A stretch of DNA of 64,000 nt from Stappia indica (lineage in GTDB: Bacteria > Pseudomonadota > Alphaproteobacteria > Rhizobiales > Stappiaceae), in the NCBI RefSeq assembly GCF_009789575.1, contig NZ_CP046908.1, positions 3,687,001 to 3,751,000 on the forward strand, in the 5' to 3' direction. A program made the translations under genes and the position numbers. Numbering within the stretch: position 1 is the stretch's first letter; the number at the start of each line of letters is the position of its first letter. The notes below the pieces were generated by a model, which had not been told where the DNA came from, searched no databases, and saw only the letters and a program-made list of their open reading frames with translations. Of this stretch, positions 50,252 through 59,265 are shown one piece after another.

Positions 50252-51592
50252 ATGACCCGCCGCGAAGCCGACGGGCGCCGCGCCGCGCCCTCCATCGACC
50301 GTCAGCTGACCCGAAGCGTCCGCCGCCACCTGCTCGCCTCGCTGCTGGTTGCGGTGCTGCTGCTCGGCGGCTTCGGCGGCTGGGCGGCGATGGCGCGCAT
50401 TTCCGGCGCGGTCGTCGCACCCGCCACCGTGGTGGTGGAAAGCAACGTGCGCCGCATCCAGCACCAGGAAGGCGGCATCGTCCGCGAGATCGCCGTGCAG
50501 AACGGCGACCGCGTGGCCGCCGGCGACCTTCTCGTGCGCCTGGACGACACGGTGACCCGTGCCAACCTGGCCGTCGTGACGCGCCAGCTCGTCGATCTCT
50601 ACGCCCAGGAAGCGCGCCTCGTCGCCGAGCGCGACGAGAGCGAGGAGATCGCCTTCAACGACCGCGCCCGCGAGCTTGTCGATACCGAGCAGCTGGCACT
50701 GGTCGAGGACAGCCAGAAAAGCCTGATGGACGCGCGGCGCAAGTCCGTCTCCGGCCGCAAGGACCAGCTGGGCGAGCAGATCGTCCAGTATCGCCGGCAG
50801 ATCGAGGGGCTGGACGCGCAGCTTTCCGCCAAGGGCGAGGAGATCGCCCTGATCGAGGACGAGCTGAAGGACCTCACCGCGCTTCTCGAAAAGCGGCTCG
50901 TGTCGCGCGGCCGCGTCACCGCCCTGCAGCGGGACCGCACCCGGCTCAAGGGCGAGCATGGCGGTCTCCTGGCCAAGATCGCCGAGGTCAACGAGGCGAT
51001 CAGCGAGCGGCGGATTCTGATGCTGCAGATCGACGAGCAGTCCCGCGCCGAGGTTCTGGAGCAGTTGCAGGACACCCGCGCCCGCATCGCCCGGCTGGAG
51101 GAGCAGAAGATCGCCGCCGAGGACCAGCTGCGCCGTGTCGAGGTGCGCAGTCCGCAGGCCGGCACGGTCCACCAGCTTGCCGTGCACACCATCGGCGGCG
51201 TGGTCGGTCAGGGCGAGACCTTGATGCTGATCGTGCCGCAGGGCGACCTGCTGGTGATCGAGGCGCAGGTGCAACCGCGCGACATCTCGCAGATCGTGCC
51301 GGGGCAGGAGGCGCGCGTGCGCTTCCCCGGTTTCGACCAGCGCACGACGCCGGAGCTTGCCGCCCGCGTACAGACCATCTCGGCCGACCTTGCTCGGGAC
51401 AACGTGACCGGCGCCCGTTATTTCGTCGTCCGTCTCGTCATTCCGAACGAGGAACTGTCGCGCCTCGACGGCGAGCTCCTGGTGCCCGGCATGCCGGCGG
51501 AAGCCTTCATCACCACTGAAGACCGTACGGTGCTCTCCTATCTGGTTCGCCCGGTCACCGACCAGATCGCCCACGCCCTGCGCGAGCGGTAA
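50252..51592 (+). CDS. HlyD-family type I secretion membrane fusion protein
   Basis: A 446-residue adaptor with a short cytosolic N-terminus, one transmembrane helix (about residues 28-48), the biotinyl-lipoyl strand VESNVRRIQHQEGGIVREIAVQNGD, a long coiled-coil hairpin (about 105-290, rich in Glu/Arg/Leu) and the HlyD-type C-terminus GMPAEAFITTEDRTVLSYLVRP. The PrtE/HlyD type fits the ABC protein encoded one base upstream. The partner outer-membrane channel is not in the window. It ends the cluster 50 bp before a TPP riboswitch. Confidence 0.94.
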   Translation: MTRREADGRRAAPSIDRQLTRSVRRHLLASLLVAVLLLGGFGGWAAMARISGAVVAPATVVVESNVRRIQHQEGGIVREIAVQNGDRVAAGDLLVRLDDTVTRANLAVVTRQLVDLYAQEARLVAERDESEEIAFNDRARELVDTEQLALVEDSQKSLMDARRKSVSGRKDQLGEQIVQYRRQIEGLDAQLSAKGEEIALIEDELKDLTALLEKRLVSRGRVTALQRDRTRLKGEHGGLLAKIAEVNEAISERRILMLQIDEQSRAEVLEQLQDTRARIARLEEQKIAAEDQLRRVEVRSPQAGTVHQLAVHTIGGVVGQGETLMLIVPQGDLLVIEAQVQPRDISQIVPGQEARVRFPGFDQRTTPELAARVQTISADLARDNVTGARYFVVRLVIPNEELSRLDGELLVPGMPAEAFITTEDRTVLSYLVRPVTDQIAHALRER

Positions 51593-51642
51593 GTCTCACC
51601 TCCGCTTGACGTTCCCTCCCGACCCTCCTATCGTGCCGCAAA

Positions 51643-51731
51643 ATTCGTTGGGGTGCCTTCACCGGCTGAGAGACGCGACACGCGTCAACCCACTGAACCT
51701 GATCCGGGTCATGCCGGCGTAGGGAACGAAT
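51643..51731 (+). promoter_or_regulatory. Thiamin pyrophosphate (TPP) riboswitch
   Basis: A complete THI element: GGGGTGCC at 51650, GGCTGAGA at 51664, then CCCACTGAACCTGATCCGGGT and ATGCCGGCGTAGGGAA. The closing P1 helix is a perfect 7 bp (ATTCGTT 51643-51649 with AACGAAT 51725-51731). It would repress the downstream thi operon when TPP is high. Confidence 0.97.
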
Positions 51732-51734
51732 GCA

Positions 51735-51760
51735 AGCCCGAACGGCCGCAAGGCCGGGCT
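51735..51760 (+). terminator. Expression-platform hairpin after the TPP riboswitch
   Basis: AGCCC and GGGCT (51735-51739, 51756-51760) close a nested GGCC-GCAA-GGCC stem just after the aptamer. It lacks a T-run, so whether control is by transcription or translation is unclear. Confidence 0.45.
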
Positions 51761-51874
51761 CTGCCGCAACACTGACGCGGCCATCCGTCTCCCCGAAACC
51801 GCAGTCCGGATCGTGCCTTTCACGCAGCGCGTCACCTTCTTGCCGAAGGCGCGCCCGGCAGGAGCGGGGATACC

Positions 51875-52753
51875 GTGGCCAGGGACACGAAACCGGACTA
51901 CGCCGCGGGCGGAACGGCCAGATCGGGCAGATCGGGCAGGGGCCCGGCCATCGCGCTGACCATCGCCGGCTCGGACAGCAGCGGCGGTGCCGGCATTCAG
52001 GCGGATCTCAAGACCTTTTCCGCGCTCGGCGTCTACGGCGCCAGCGCGATCACGGCGATCACGGCGCAGAATACCCGCGCGGTGACGCATATCCACGACA
52101 TCCCGCTCGACGTGGTCGCAGGCCAGATCGCCGCCGTTCTCGATGATCTCGATGTCGGCGCGGTGAAGATCGGCATGCTGTCCTCGCCGGAGATCGTCGC
52201 CTGCGTCGCCGCCGCACTGGCCGATTATTCGGGTCCGGTGGTGGTCGATCCGGTCATCGTCGCCAAGTCCGGCGCCAAGCTGCTGCGCGAGGAGGCCATC
52301 GCCGCGCTGAAGGAGCAGCTGCTGCCGCGCGCGGCGCTGATCACGCCCAACCTGCCGGAAGCCGCGAGCCTGCTCGGCGAGGCGCCGGTGCGCGAGGTGG
52401 TGGAGGCGGAAAGGCAGGGGCGCGCGCTGCTGGCGCTCGGCTCCGGCGCGGTCTTGATGAAGGGCGGGCACGGCGAAGGGGCGCAGTGCACCGACCTGCT
52501 GCTCGTCGCCGGCGAGCCGCCGCTCGCCTTCACCTCGCCGCGGATCGAGACACGCAACACCCACGGCACCGGCTGCACGCTCTCCTCGGCCATCGCCGCG
52601 GGTCTTGCCAGGGGGCTGCCGCTCGCGGCGGCCGTCGCCGAGGCGCATGACTGGCTGCATGCGGCGATTTCCGCCGCCGACACGCTGCGCGTCGGCTCCG
52701 GGCATGGTCCGGTGCACCACTTCCACGCCCTGTGGCGGGAGGAGGCACGATGA
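51875..52753 (+). CDS. thiD: Hydroxymethylpyrimidine/phosphomethylpyrimidine kinase
   Basis: A 292-residue ribokinase-fold enzyme that phosphorylates HMP and HMP-P in thiamin synthesis. Signatures are ALTIAGSDSSGGAGIQADLKTF, the phosphate-binding GHGEGAQCTDLL region and the catalytic NTHGTGCTLSSAIAAGLA. It starts with GTG after AGGAGCGGGG. It is the first gene behind the TPP riboswitch and overlaps thiO by 4 bp. The first ~25 residues are an extra Gly/Arg-rich tail. Confidence 0.96.
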   Translation: MARDTKPDYAAGGTARSGRSGRGPAIALTIAGSDSSGGAGIQADLKTFSALGVYGASAITAITAQNTRAVTHIHDIPLDVVAGQIAAVLDDLDVGAVKIGMLSSPEIVACVAAALADYSGPVVVDPVIVAKSGAKLLREEAIAALKEQLLPRAALITPNLPEAASLLGEAPVREVVEAERQGRALLALGSGAVLMKGGHGEGAQCTDLLLVAGEPPLAFTSPRIETRNTHGTGCTLSSAIAAGLARGLPLAAAVAEAHDWLHAAISAADTLRVGSGHGPVHHFHALWREEAR

Positions 52754-53760
52754 AGATCTCCGTCATCGGCGGCGGCGTCGTCGGTCTTTGCGTTGCCACC
52801 GTGCTTGCCGAGCGCGGACAGGAGGTGACGCTGTTCGAACGTGCCGAGGCGCCGGGCCCGGCCTCCTGCTCCTGGTGGGCGGGCGGCATGCTCGCCCCCT
52901 GGTGCGAGGGCGAGAGCGCCGAGGAGCCGGTGGTGCGGCTCGGCCGCGACGCCATCTCCTGGTGGTCGCAGCGCGTCGGCGGTGTCGTGCTCAACGGCAG
53001 CCTCGTCGTCGCCCCGCCGCGCGACACGGCGGACCTGCGCCGCTTCGCCCGCATGACTGAGTGCCACGAGGCGGTCGACGGCGAGCGCATCGCCGAGCTG
53101 GAGCCGGACCTTGCGGGGCGCTTCCGCCAAGGCCTGTTCTTTGCCGGCGAAGGACATCTCGATCCGCGCCGGGCGCTGGCCGATCTCGTCGCCCGGCTGC
53201 AGGGGCTGGGCGCCGACCTGCGCTTTGGCACGGACATGCTGCCGCAGGATGCGCCGGGCGACCGGGTGGTCGACTGCCGCGGGCTCGGGGCTGCGGCCGA
53301 CGTGCCGGAGCTGCGCGGCGTCAAGGGCGAGATGCTGGTGCTGCACGCGCCGGACGTCGCGCTGTCCCGGCCTGTGCGCCTGCTGCATCCGCGCATTCCG
53401 CTCTATGTGGTGCCGCGCGGCGAGGGCGTCTTCATGGTCGGTGCCACCATGATCGAAAGCGGCGAACGCTGGCGCATCACCGCCCGCTCGATGATGGAGC
53501 TGCTCGGCTCCGCCTACACGCTCAACCCCGCCTTCGCCGAGGCCGAGATCCTGGAAACCGGCGTCGATGCGCGCCCGGCCTTCCCCGACAACCTGCCGAG
53601 GCTCCTGCGCGACGGCCGCATCCTGCGGGCCAACGGCACCTATCGGCACGGCTACCTGCTTTCGCCCGCGCTGGCGCAGCAGGCGGCCGATCTGCTTCTC
53701 CATCCTGAAACCGAACCGGAGTTCTTCCATGGCCATAACCGTCAACGGCGCTCCGCTTGA
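52750..53760 (+). CDS. thiO: Glycine oxidase, thiamin biosynthesis
   Basis: A 336-residue FAD-dependent amino-acid oxidase that oxidises glycine to dehydroglycine for the thiazole ring. The FAD fold is ISVIGGGVVGLCVATVLAERG with LFERAEAPGPASCSWWAGGMLAPW, and the C-terminal NGTYRHGYLLSPALAQQAADLL is typical for ThiO. It lies between thiD and thiS, and its 3' end overlaps thiS by 32 bp. Confidence 0.95.
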   Translation: MKISVIGGGVVGLCVATVLAERGQEVTLFERAEAPGPASCSWWAGGMLAPWCEGESAEEPVVRLGRDAISWWSQRVGGVVLNGSLVVAPPRDTADLRRFARMTECHEAVDGERIAELEPDLAGRFRQGLFFAGEGHLDPRRALADLVARLQGLGADLRFGTDMLPQDAPGDRVVDCRGLGAAADVPELRGVKGEMLVLHAPDVALSRPVRLLHPRIPLYVVPRGEGVFMVGATMIESGERWRITARSMMELLGSAYTLNPAFAEAEILETGVDARPAFPDNLPRLLRDGRILRANGTYRHGYLLSPALAQQAADLLLHPETEPEFFHGHNRQRRSA

Positions 53761-53926
53761 GCTTGCGCCGGGGTCGCTGGCCGCGATCCTCGAGGCGCTC
53801 GACTATGGCGACGCCATCGTCGCCACCGCCCTCAACGGCGATTTCGTCCCCGCAGAGGAGCGCGCCGACACGCAGGTGCGCGACGGCGACCGGGTCGAGA
53901 TCCTCGCCCCCATGCAGGGAGGCTGA
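53729..53926 (+). CDS. thiS: Sulfur carrier protein ThiS
   Basis: A 65-residue beta-grasp protein that carries sulfur as a C-terminal thiocarboxylate; the required Gly-Gly end (APMQGG) is present. The opening MAITVNGAPLELAPGSLAAIL is typical. It starts inside the thiO gene in another frame and ends 3 bp before thiG. ThiF, which adenylates the tail, is not in the window. Confidence 0.95.
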   Translation: MAITVNGAPLELAPGSLAAILEALDYGDAIVATALNGDFVPAEERADTQVRDGDRVEILAPMQGG

Positions 53927-53929
53927 CCC

Positions 53930-54703
53930 ATGCCCGTCTTCTACGGCGAAACCGTCGAAAGCCCGCTGCTGCTCGGCACCGCGCTCTATCCCTCCCCGGC
54001 GATCATGGCCGAGGCGGTGCGGGCCAGCGGCTGCGACATCGTTACCGTGTCGCTGCGGCGCGAGTCCGGGTCGGCCCGCGCGGGCCAGGACTTCTGGGGC
54101 TTCATCCGCGACCTCGGCATCCGCGTGCTGCCCAACACCGCCGGCTGCCATTCGGTGCGCGAGGCGGTGACCACGGCGAAGATGGCGCGCGAGGTCTTCG
54201 GCACGCCCTGGATCAAGCTCGAGGTCATCCACGACGCCGAGACGCTGGCCCCCGACGTGTTCGGCCTGGTCGAGGCAGCGCGCATCCTCTCGGGCGAGGG
54301 GTTCCAGGTGTTCCCCTACTGCACCGAGGATCTCGGCGTCGCCGAGCGGCTGGTCGAGGCCGGCTGCGAGGTCCTGATGCCCTGGGGGGCGCCCATCGGC
54401 TCGGCCCGCGGGCTCAACAATGTCTACGGCCTGCGCTCGCTGCGCGCGCATTTCCCCAATATTCCGCTGGTGGTCGATGCCGGCCTCGGCGTGCCCTCCC
54501 ATGCCGCGGCCGCCATGGAACTCGGCTACGACGCGGTGCTGCTCAACACGGCGGTCGCCAAGGCCGGCGATCCGGTCGCCATGGCGAGCGCCTTCGCCAA
54601 GGCCGTGGATGCCGGCCGCCTCGCCTTCACGGCCGGGGCGATGGAGCCGCGCGACATGGCCGCCCCGTCCACGCCGGTTCTCGGAAAGGCTTTTCTCGAA
54701 TGA
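53930..54703 (+). CDS. thiG: Thiazole synthase
   Basis: A 257-residue TIM-barrel enzyme that builds the thiazole phosphate from deoxyxylulose phosphate, dehydroglycine and ThiS-COSH. Visible features are the [14 protein letters not shown] opening, [21 protein letters not shown], the Schiff-base Lys in [22 protein letters not shown] and the phosphate-binding [26 protein letters not shown]. Its stop overlaps thiE by 4 bp. Confidence 0.97.
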   Translation: MPVFYGETVESPLLLGTALYPSPAIMAEAVRASGCDIVTVSLRRESGSARAGQDFWGFIRDLGIRVLPNTAGCHSVREAVTTAKMAREVFGTPWIKLEVIHDAETLAPDVFGLVEAARILSGEGFQVFPYCTEDLGVAERLVEAGCEVLMPWGAPIGSARGLNNVYGLRSLRAHFPNIPLVVDAGLGVPSHAAAAMELGYDAVLLNTAVAKAGDPVAMASAFAKAVDAGRLAFTAGAMEPRDMAAPSTPVLGKAFLE

Positions 54704-55302
54704 CCGCCCTCGACCGCTTCTATCCCATCGTCGACAGCGCCGCCTGGATCGACCGCATCGTGCCGCTTGGCGTGCGTCTCGTGCAATTGCGGATCAAGGA
54801 TCGCAGCACGGCGGAACTCCGGGCTGAGATCCGCGCCGCCGAGGCGACCTGCCTTGCGCATGACTGCCTGCTGGTGGTCAACGACTACTGGCAGCTCGCC
54901 ATCGACGAGGGCTGCCGCTTCGTTCATCTCGGCCAGGAGGATCTTGCCGATGCCGATGTCGGCGCGATCCGCCGCGCCGGTCTCGGCCTTGGCCTCTCCA
55001 GCCACGATGGCGAGGAGCTCGAGACCGCGCTGGCCGTTGCGCCGGACTACATCGCGCTCGGGCCGGTCTATCCGACCATCCTGAAGCAGATGAAATGGGC
55101 GCCGCAGGGGCTGGAAAAGCTCGGCGACTGGAAGCGCCGGATCGGCGACATCCCGCTGGTCGCCATCGGCGGCATGAGCGTGGAGCGTGCGCCCGGCGCC
55201 TTTGCCGCCGGGGCCGACATCGTCTCCGCCGTCACCGACATCACCCTCAACCAGGATCCCGAGGACCGGGTCCGGCAATGGCTCGCGGCAACGCGCGCCT
55301 GA
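54700..55302 (+). CDS. thiE: Thiamin phosphate synthase
   Basis: A 200-residue TIM-barrel enzyme that joins HMP pyrophosphate to thiazole phosphate. ThiE features include [12 protein letters not shown], the metal/diphosphate site [51 protein letters not shown] and the phosphate-binding VAIGGMSVE. It follows thiG and precedes the precursor-uptake genes. Confidence 0.95.
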   Translation: MTALDRFYPIVDSAAWIDRIVPLGVRLVQLRIKDRSTAELRAEIRAAEATCLAHDCLLVVNDYWQLAIDEGCRFVHLGQEDLADADVGAIRRAGLGLGLSSHDGEELETALAVAPDYIALGPVYPTILKQMKWAPQGLEKLGDWKRRIGDIPLVAIGGMSVERAPGAFAAGADIVSAVTDITLNQDPEDRVRQWLAATRA

Positions 55303-55348
55303 TCTTGCCCACCCGACCTTGCCCCCCTTCGCACGAGGCTCGTCACCA

Positions 55349-56284
55349 ATGCGTATCCTGACTTTCGTTCTCGCCCTCCTCGTCGCCCTGCCGGCCGTTG
55401 CCGCCGACAAGATGACGCTGCTGCTCGACTGGTACGTGAACCCCGATCACGGGCCGATCATCATCGCCAAGGAGAAGGGCTTCTTCGCCGACGAAGGCCT
55501 CGACGTGGAGATCGTCGCCCCGGCCGACCCGTCCGCCCCGCCGAAGCTGGTCGCCGCCGGCAAGGCGGACCTTGCGGTCTCCTACCAGCCGCAGATCCAT
55601 CTGCAGGTCGCCGAAGGCCTGCCGCTCAAGCGCGTCGGCACGCTGATCGCCTCGCCGCTCAACTGCCTGATGGTCAAGGACGACGGCCCGGTGAAGACCA
55701 TCGCCGACCTCAAGGGCCGCAAGGTCGGCTACTCCGTCGCCGGCGTCGAGGAGGCGCAGATGCGCGCCGTTCTCTCCCGTCACGGGCTGACGATGGACGA
55801 CATCGAGATGGTCAACGTCAACTGGTCGCTCGCCCCGTCCGTCATGTCCGGGCAGGTCGATGCGGTCATCGGCGCCTATCGCAATGTCGAGCTGCACCAG
55901 ATGGAGATCGAGGGCGTGAAGGGCCGCTGCTTCTTCATCGAGGAAGAGGGCATGCCCTCCTATGACGAGCTGATCTACGTCGCGAATCCGGAGCTGATGG
56001 ACAGGGCGAAGGTCGCCCGCTTCCTGGCCGCGACAGAGCGCGCCACCCAGTACATCGTCAACCATCCGCAGGAGAGCTTCGAGATCTATGCCGGCACCGC
56101 GCCGGAGCTGAACGACGAGCTCAACAAGCGCTCCTGGGCCGATACGATCCGCCGGTTCGCCCTGCGTCCGGCCGCGCTCGACCATGGCCGCTACGCCCGC
56201 TTCGAGGAATTCCTCAAGGAGAACGGCCTGATCGAGACGATCCGCCCGGTGTCCGACCTCGCCATCGACGTGAACGTCCAATGA
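55349..56284 (+). CDS. thiY: HMP-precursor ABC importer binding protein (ThiY)
   Basis: A 311-residue secreted NMT1/THI5-like binding protein with signal peptide at 1-19 (LPAVAA). The ThiY pattern is KMTLLLDWYVNPDHGPIIIAKEKGFFADEGLDVEIV, with GYSVAGVEEAQM and WSLAPSVMSGQVDAVIGAYRN downstream. ThiY binds formylaminopyrimidine, a thiamin degradation product salvaged for the pyrimidine half. It lies in a riboswitch-controlled operon with thiX, thiZ and tenA, which supports this ligand. Confidence 0.92.
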   Translation: MRILTFVLALLVALPAVAADKMTLLLDWYVNPDHGPIIIAKEKGFFADEGLDVEIVAPADPSAPPKLVAAGKADLAVSYQPQIHLQVAEGLPLKRVGTLIASPLNCLMVKDDGPVKTIADLKGRKVGYSVAGVEEAQMRAVLSRHGLTMDDIEMVNVNWSLAPSVMSGQVDAVIGAYRNVELHQMEIEGVKGRCFFIEEEGMPSYDELIYVANPELMDRAKVARFLAATERATQYIVNHPQESFEIYAGTAPELNDELNKRSWADTIRRFALRPAALDHGRYARFEEFLKENGLIETIRPVSDLAIDVNVQ

Positions 56285-57009
56285 GCGGCGCGGAGAGGAT
56301 CGTGGAGGCGGCCTACGGCTCGCCGGTCTACGGCGCCTGGCGTCAGGAGGCGGCCGGCGACTGGCAGGCCTACACGCACCATGCCTTCGTCGAGCAGCTC
56401 GGCGCCGGCACGCTGCCGCGGGAGATCTTCCTGCATTACCTGACGCAGGACTACATCTTCCTGTTCCACTTCGCCCGCGCCTGGGCGCTGGCGGTGGTGA
56501 AGTCCGAGACGATTGCCGAGGCGCGCTTTGCCTCCTCCATCGTCGACGGGTTGATGAACACCGAGATGAGCCTGCATGTCGACATCTGCGGCAAGGCCGG
56601 CATTTCGGAGGCGACCCTCCTGGCCGCCGCCGAGGAGCGGGAAAATCTCGCCTATACGCGCTTCGTGCTGGATGCCGGCATGTCGGGCGATTTTCTCGAC
56701 CTCGTCGCCGCGCTGGCGCCCTGCGTCATGGGCTATGGCGAGATCGGCGCCCGGCTTGCCCGCGAGGGCGCGGCCGACACGCCCTACCGCCAGTGGGTCG
56801 ACACCTATGCAGGCGACGACTACCAGGGCCTTTGCGCCAGCGTCGGCGAGCTGATCGAGACCTCCGTGCGCGGACGCCTCGGCGATGCGCCGGCCGCCCT
56901 GCCGCGCTGGGCCAGCCTGTCGAAGCGCTTCCGCACCGCCACGCGGCTGGAGATCGGCTTCTGGGAAATGGGCCTGCGCGGCCCGACCGTTGCCCCGGAC
57001 CTGACGTGA
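56281..57009 (+). CDS. tenA: TenA aminopyrimidine aminohydrolase (thiaminase II family)
   Basis: A 242-residue all-helical TenA protein. The catalytic Cys is in LAPCVMGYGEIG, and the family patterns YLTQDYIFLFHFARAWALAV and WVDTYAGDDYQGLC are clear. It removes the amino group of aminopyrimidine breakdown products to give HMP. It overlaps thiY and thiZ by 4 bp each, so uptake and hydrolysis are tightly coupled. Confidence 0.95.
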   Translation: MSGAERIVEAAYGSPVYGAWRQEAAGDWQAYTHHAFVEQLGAGTLPREIFLHYLTQDYIFLFHFARAWALAVVKSETIAEARFASSIVDGLMNTEMSLHVDICGKAGISEATLLAAAEERENLAYTRFVLDAGMSGDFLDLVAALAPCVMGYGEIGARLAREGAADTPYRQWVDTYAGDDYQGLCASVGELIETSVRGRLGDAPAALPRWASLSKRFRTATRLEIGFWEMGLRGPTVAPDLT

Positions 57010-57740
57010 GCAAGGTAGCGGCCCCGGCGCTGCGGTTGACCGGCGACTTCCATCACGCCGGCCGGCCGCTGTTCTCCGGCCTCGACCTTGCCATCGCGGC
57101 CGGCGGTTGGACCTGCCTGCTCGGGCCGTCCGGCGTCGGCAAGTCGACGGTGTTGCGCTTGTTTGCCGGGCTCGACACCGGCGGCACGTTCGAGGGGGAG
57201 ATCTCGGCCAGCGATGGCGTGCCGGTCGCAACCCGCATCGCCTTCATGGCCCAGTCCGATCTTCTGGCGCCCTGGCTTGACGTCGTCGGCAATGTGACGC
57301 TCGGCGCGCGGCTGCGCGGGGAGGCGCCCGACCTCGCCCGCGCCCGCGCCCTGATCGAGCGCGTCGGCCTTGCCGGTCATGTCGACAAGCGCCCGGCCAG
57401 CCTGTCCGGCGGCATGCGCCAGCGGGTGGCGCTCGCCCGCGTGCTGATGGAGGACCGTCCCATCGTGCTGCTGGACGAGCCTTTCGCCGCGCTCGACGCC
57501 CGCACGCGGGCGGAGATGCAGGAACTTGCCTTCGAGGTTCTGGAAGGACGCACCGTGCTGCTGGTCACCCACGATCCGGCCGAGGCCGTCCGCCTCGGCC
57601 ATCATCTCTTCATCCTGTCGGAGGATGGGCTGGCGCGGGTCGATGTGCCCGCCTCGCCGCCGATCCGCGAGGTCGACGCACCGGAGACGATGGAGATGCA
57701 GGCGCGCCTGTTCCATGCGCTGCGGGGGAGGCCGGCATGA
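57006..57740 (+). CDS. thiZ: Thiamin-precursor ABC importer ATPase (ThiZ)
   Basis: A 244-residue ATPase with Walker A GPSGVGKST, signature LSGGMRQRVALARVL, Walker B VLLDEPFAALD and switch His in VTHDPAEAV. It is close to nitrate/taurine-type ATPases. It starts with GTG overlapping the tenA stop. It energises the ThiX permease. Confidence 0.93.
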   Translation: MSKVAAPALRLTGDFHHAGRPLFSGLDLAIAAGGWTCLLGPSGVGKSTVLRLFAGLDTGGTFEGEISASDGVPVATRIAFMAQSDLLAPWLDVVGNVTLGARLRGEAPDLARARALIERVGLAGHVDKRPASLSGGMRQRVALARVLMEDRPIVLLDEPFAALDARTRAEMQELAFEVLEGRTVLLVTHDPAEAVRLGHHLFILSEDGLARVDVPASPPIREVDAPETMEMQARLFHALRGRPA

Positions 57741-58519
57741 CGGGCTCGAGCCGCCTGACGCCGCTGCAGCGGCTGCGCGACGCGCTCGTCGCGGTTGCGG
57801 TGGCCCTGTCGCTGTGGCAGGCCATCGTCTGGATGAGCGGCGTGCCGCCCTTCATCCTGCCGGGGCCCTGGCGGGTGGCTGTGACGCTCGTCGACAATAT
57901 CGGCCTGATTGCCGACCATGCCCTGATCACCATTGCCGAAGTGCTGATCGGCCTCGTCTTCGGCGCCCTGCTCGGCGCCGCCACGGCGCTGCATCTGATG
58001 GTCTCGCCGGCCGCGCGCCGCATCGCCCTGCCGATCATGGTGTTCAGCCAGGCCGTGCCTGTCTTCGCGCTGGCGCCGCTGCTGACCCTGTGGCTCGGCT
58101 ACGGCATGGCCTCGAAGATCGCCATGGCGTTGCTGATCATCTATTTCCCGGTGGTCTCCACCTTCTATGACGGGTTGCGGCGGACCGATCCCGGCCTGCT
58201 CGACCTGGCCCGCACCATGGGCGCAACGCCCTTGCGCACCCTGCTGCATATCCGCCTGCCGGCGGGCCTGCCGGCCTTCGGCTCGGGGCTCAGGCTCGCG
58301 GCCGTCTATGCGCCCATCGGCGCGGTGATCGGCGAATGGGTGGGGGCGTCCAACGGCCTCGGCTACCTGATGCTCTTGGCCAACGGGCGCGCCAAGACCG
58401 ACCTGATGTTCGCCAGCCTCTTCGTGCTGGCGGCCTTCGCGGTGGCGCTCTACGCGCTGGTCTCGTGGGCAACGCGGCGGATGACGTCCTGGTCGCGCGA
58501 AAGCCTCGACACGCTCTAA
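57737..58519 (+). CDS. thiX: Thiamin-precursor ABC importer permease (ThiX)
   Basis: A 260-residue BPD-type permease with six transmembrane helices and the ATPase-docking loop DLARTMGATPLRTLLHIRLPAGLPAFGSGLRLAAVYAPIGAV. It is the last gene of the riboswitch operon, and its stop overlaps the convergent thiN stop by 4 bp. Confidence 0.93.
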   Translation: MTGSSRLTPLQRLRDALVAVAVALSLWQAIVWMSGVPPFILPGPWRVAVTLVDNIGLIADHALITIAEVLIGLVFGALLGAATALHLMVSPAARRIALPIMVFSQAVPVFALAPLLTLWLGYGMASKIAMALLIIYFPVVSTFYDGLRRTDPGLLDLARTMGATPLRTLLHIRLPAGLPAFGSGLRLAAVYAPIGAVIGEWVGASNGLGYLMLLANGRAKTDLMFASLFVLAAFAVALYALVSWATRRMTSWSRESLDTL

Positions 58520-59172
58520 AGGGTGCCGAAATGCGGCCGGGCGAGCAGCACCGCATTGCCGCGCCCGAGCCCGACCCGCAATCCCTCGCTTCCCGCCACG
58601 CGGTTGGAGAGGGTCAGGGACGAGCCCATCGGCACGTCGCGTTCGGTCAGCGGCCACTCGACGCCGCGCAGGGTCAGGCCGGCAAGGTCCGACAGCGCCA
58701 GCACGGAAAACAGCGAGCCGGCGGGCAGGTCGATCTCCTGCTCGCCCGGCAGCAGCGGCCAGCCTTCCTCGTCGCCGCTGGTCATCAGCACGGGAATGCC
58801 GCGGGCTCTCAGCGCTGCCCCCTGCAGCAGGTTGCCCATCGCATGGTCCGAGCGCGCGCCGCCGAAGACGCCGGCGAGGACGAGACCGCTGGCGCCGCGG
58901 GCGATGGCCTCCGCCGCCGCCAGCTCGCCGTCGGTCATGTCCTTTGCCGGCGGGTGGCTCTGGCGCGGCACGTCGCGCCACGCGGCCGCCATGTCGCTGC
59001 CGCTGGAGTCGAAGTCGCCGACCCACAGCTCCGGGCGAACGCCCAGCGGTCCCGCGTGGCGGATGCCGCCGTCGGCGGCGATGGTGCGCGCGCCGGCGAT
59101 CTGCCGCAGAAGCCGCGGCGTCGGGTCGAGATCCCCGCCGAGCAGGATCAGGAACGGCATCGTTCCGATCAT
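58516..59172 (-). CDS. thiN: Thiamin pyrophosphokinase
   Basis: A 218-residue enzyme that converts thiamin to TPP. The catalytic domain has TIAADGGIRHAG, VGDFDSSG, KDMTDGELAAAEA and GVFGGARSDHAMGNL, the motif set of thiamin diphosphokinases. The C-terminal thiamin-binding domain ends with LTLSNRVAG. The ATG at 59172 follows AGGAGG, so it beats the ATG at 59160. It converges on the thi operon, which fits use of salvaged thiamin. Confidence 0.95.
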   Translation of the reverse strand: MIGTMPFLILLGGDLDPTPRLLRQIAGARTIAADGGIRHAGPLGVRPELWVGDFDSSGSDMAAAWRDVPRQSHPPAKDMTDGELAAAEAIARGASGLVLAGVFGGARSDHAMGNLLQGAALRARGIPVLMTSGDEEGWPLLPGEQEIDLPAGSLFSVLALSDLAGLTLRGVEWPLTERDVPMGSSLTLSNRVAGSEGLRVGLGRGNAVLLARPHFGTL

Positions 59173-59188
59173 CGGTCAAGCCTCCTGT

Positions 59189-59227
59189 CCGATATGACTT
59201 ATTGCGAAATCAGCCTTGTAATATCGG
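59189..59227. promoter_or_regulatory. CCGATAT/ATATCGG inverted repeat between thiN and the SAF-domain gene
   Basis: A perfect 7-bp inverted repeat with 25 bp between the arms fills the 93-bp divergent gap. It might be two half-sites for a regulator of the downstream dehydrogenase; the support is weak. Confidence 0.25.
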
Positions 59228-59265
59228 TTTTTTCCCGCTCATGCTCGCGCAAAAGGGAGGACTTC

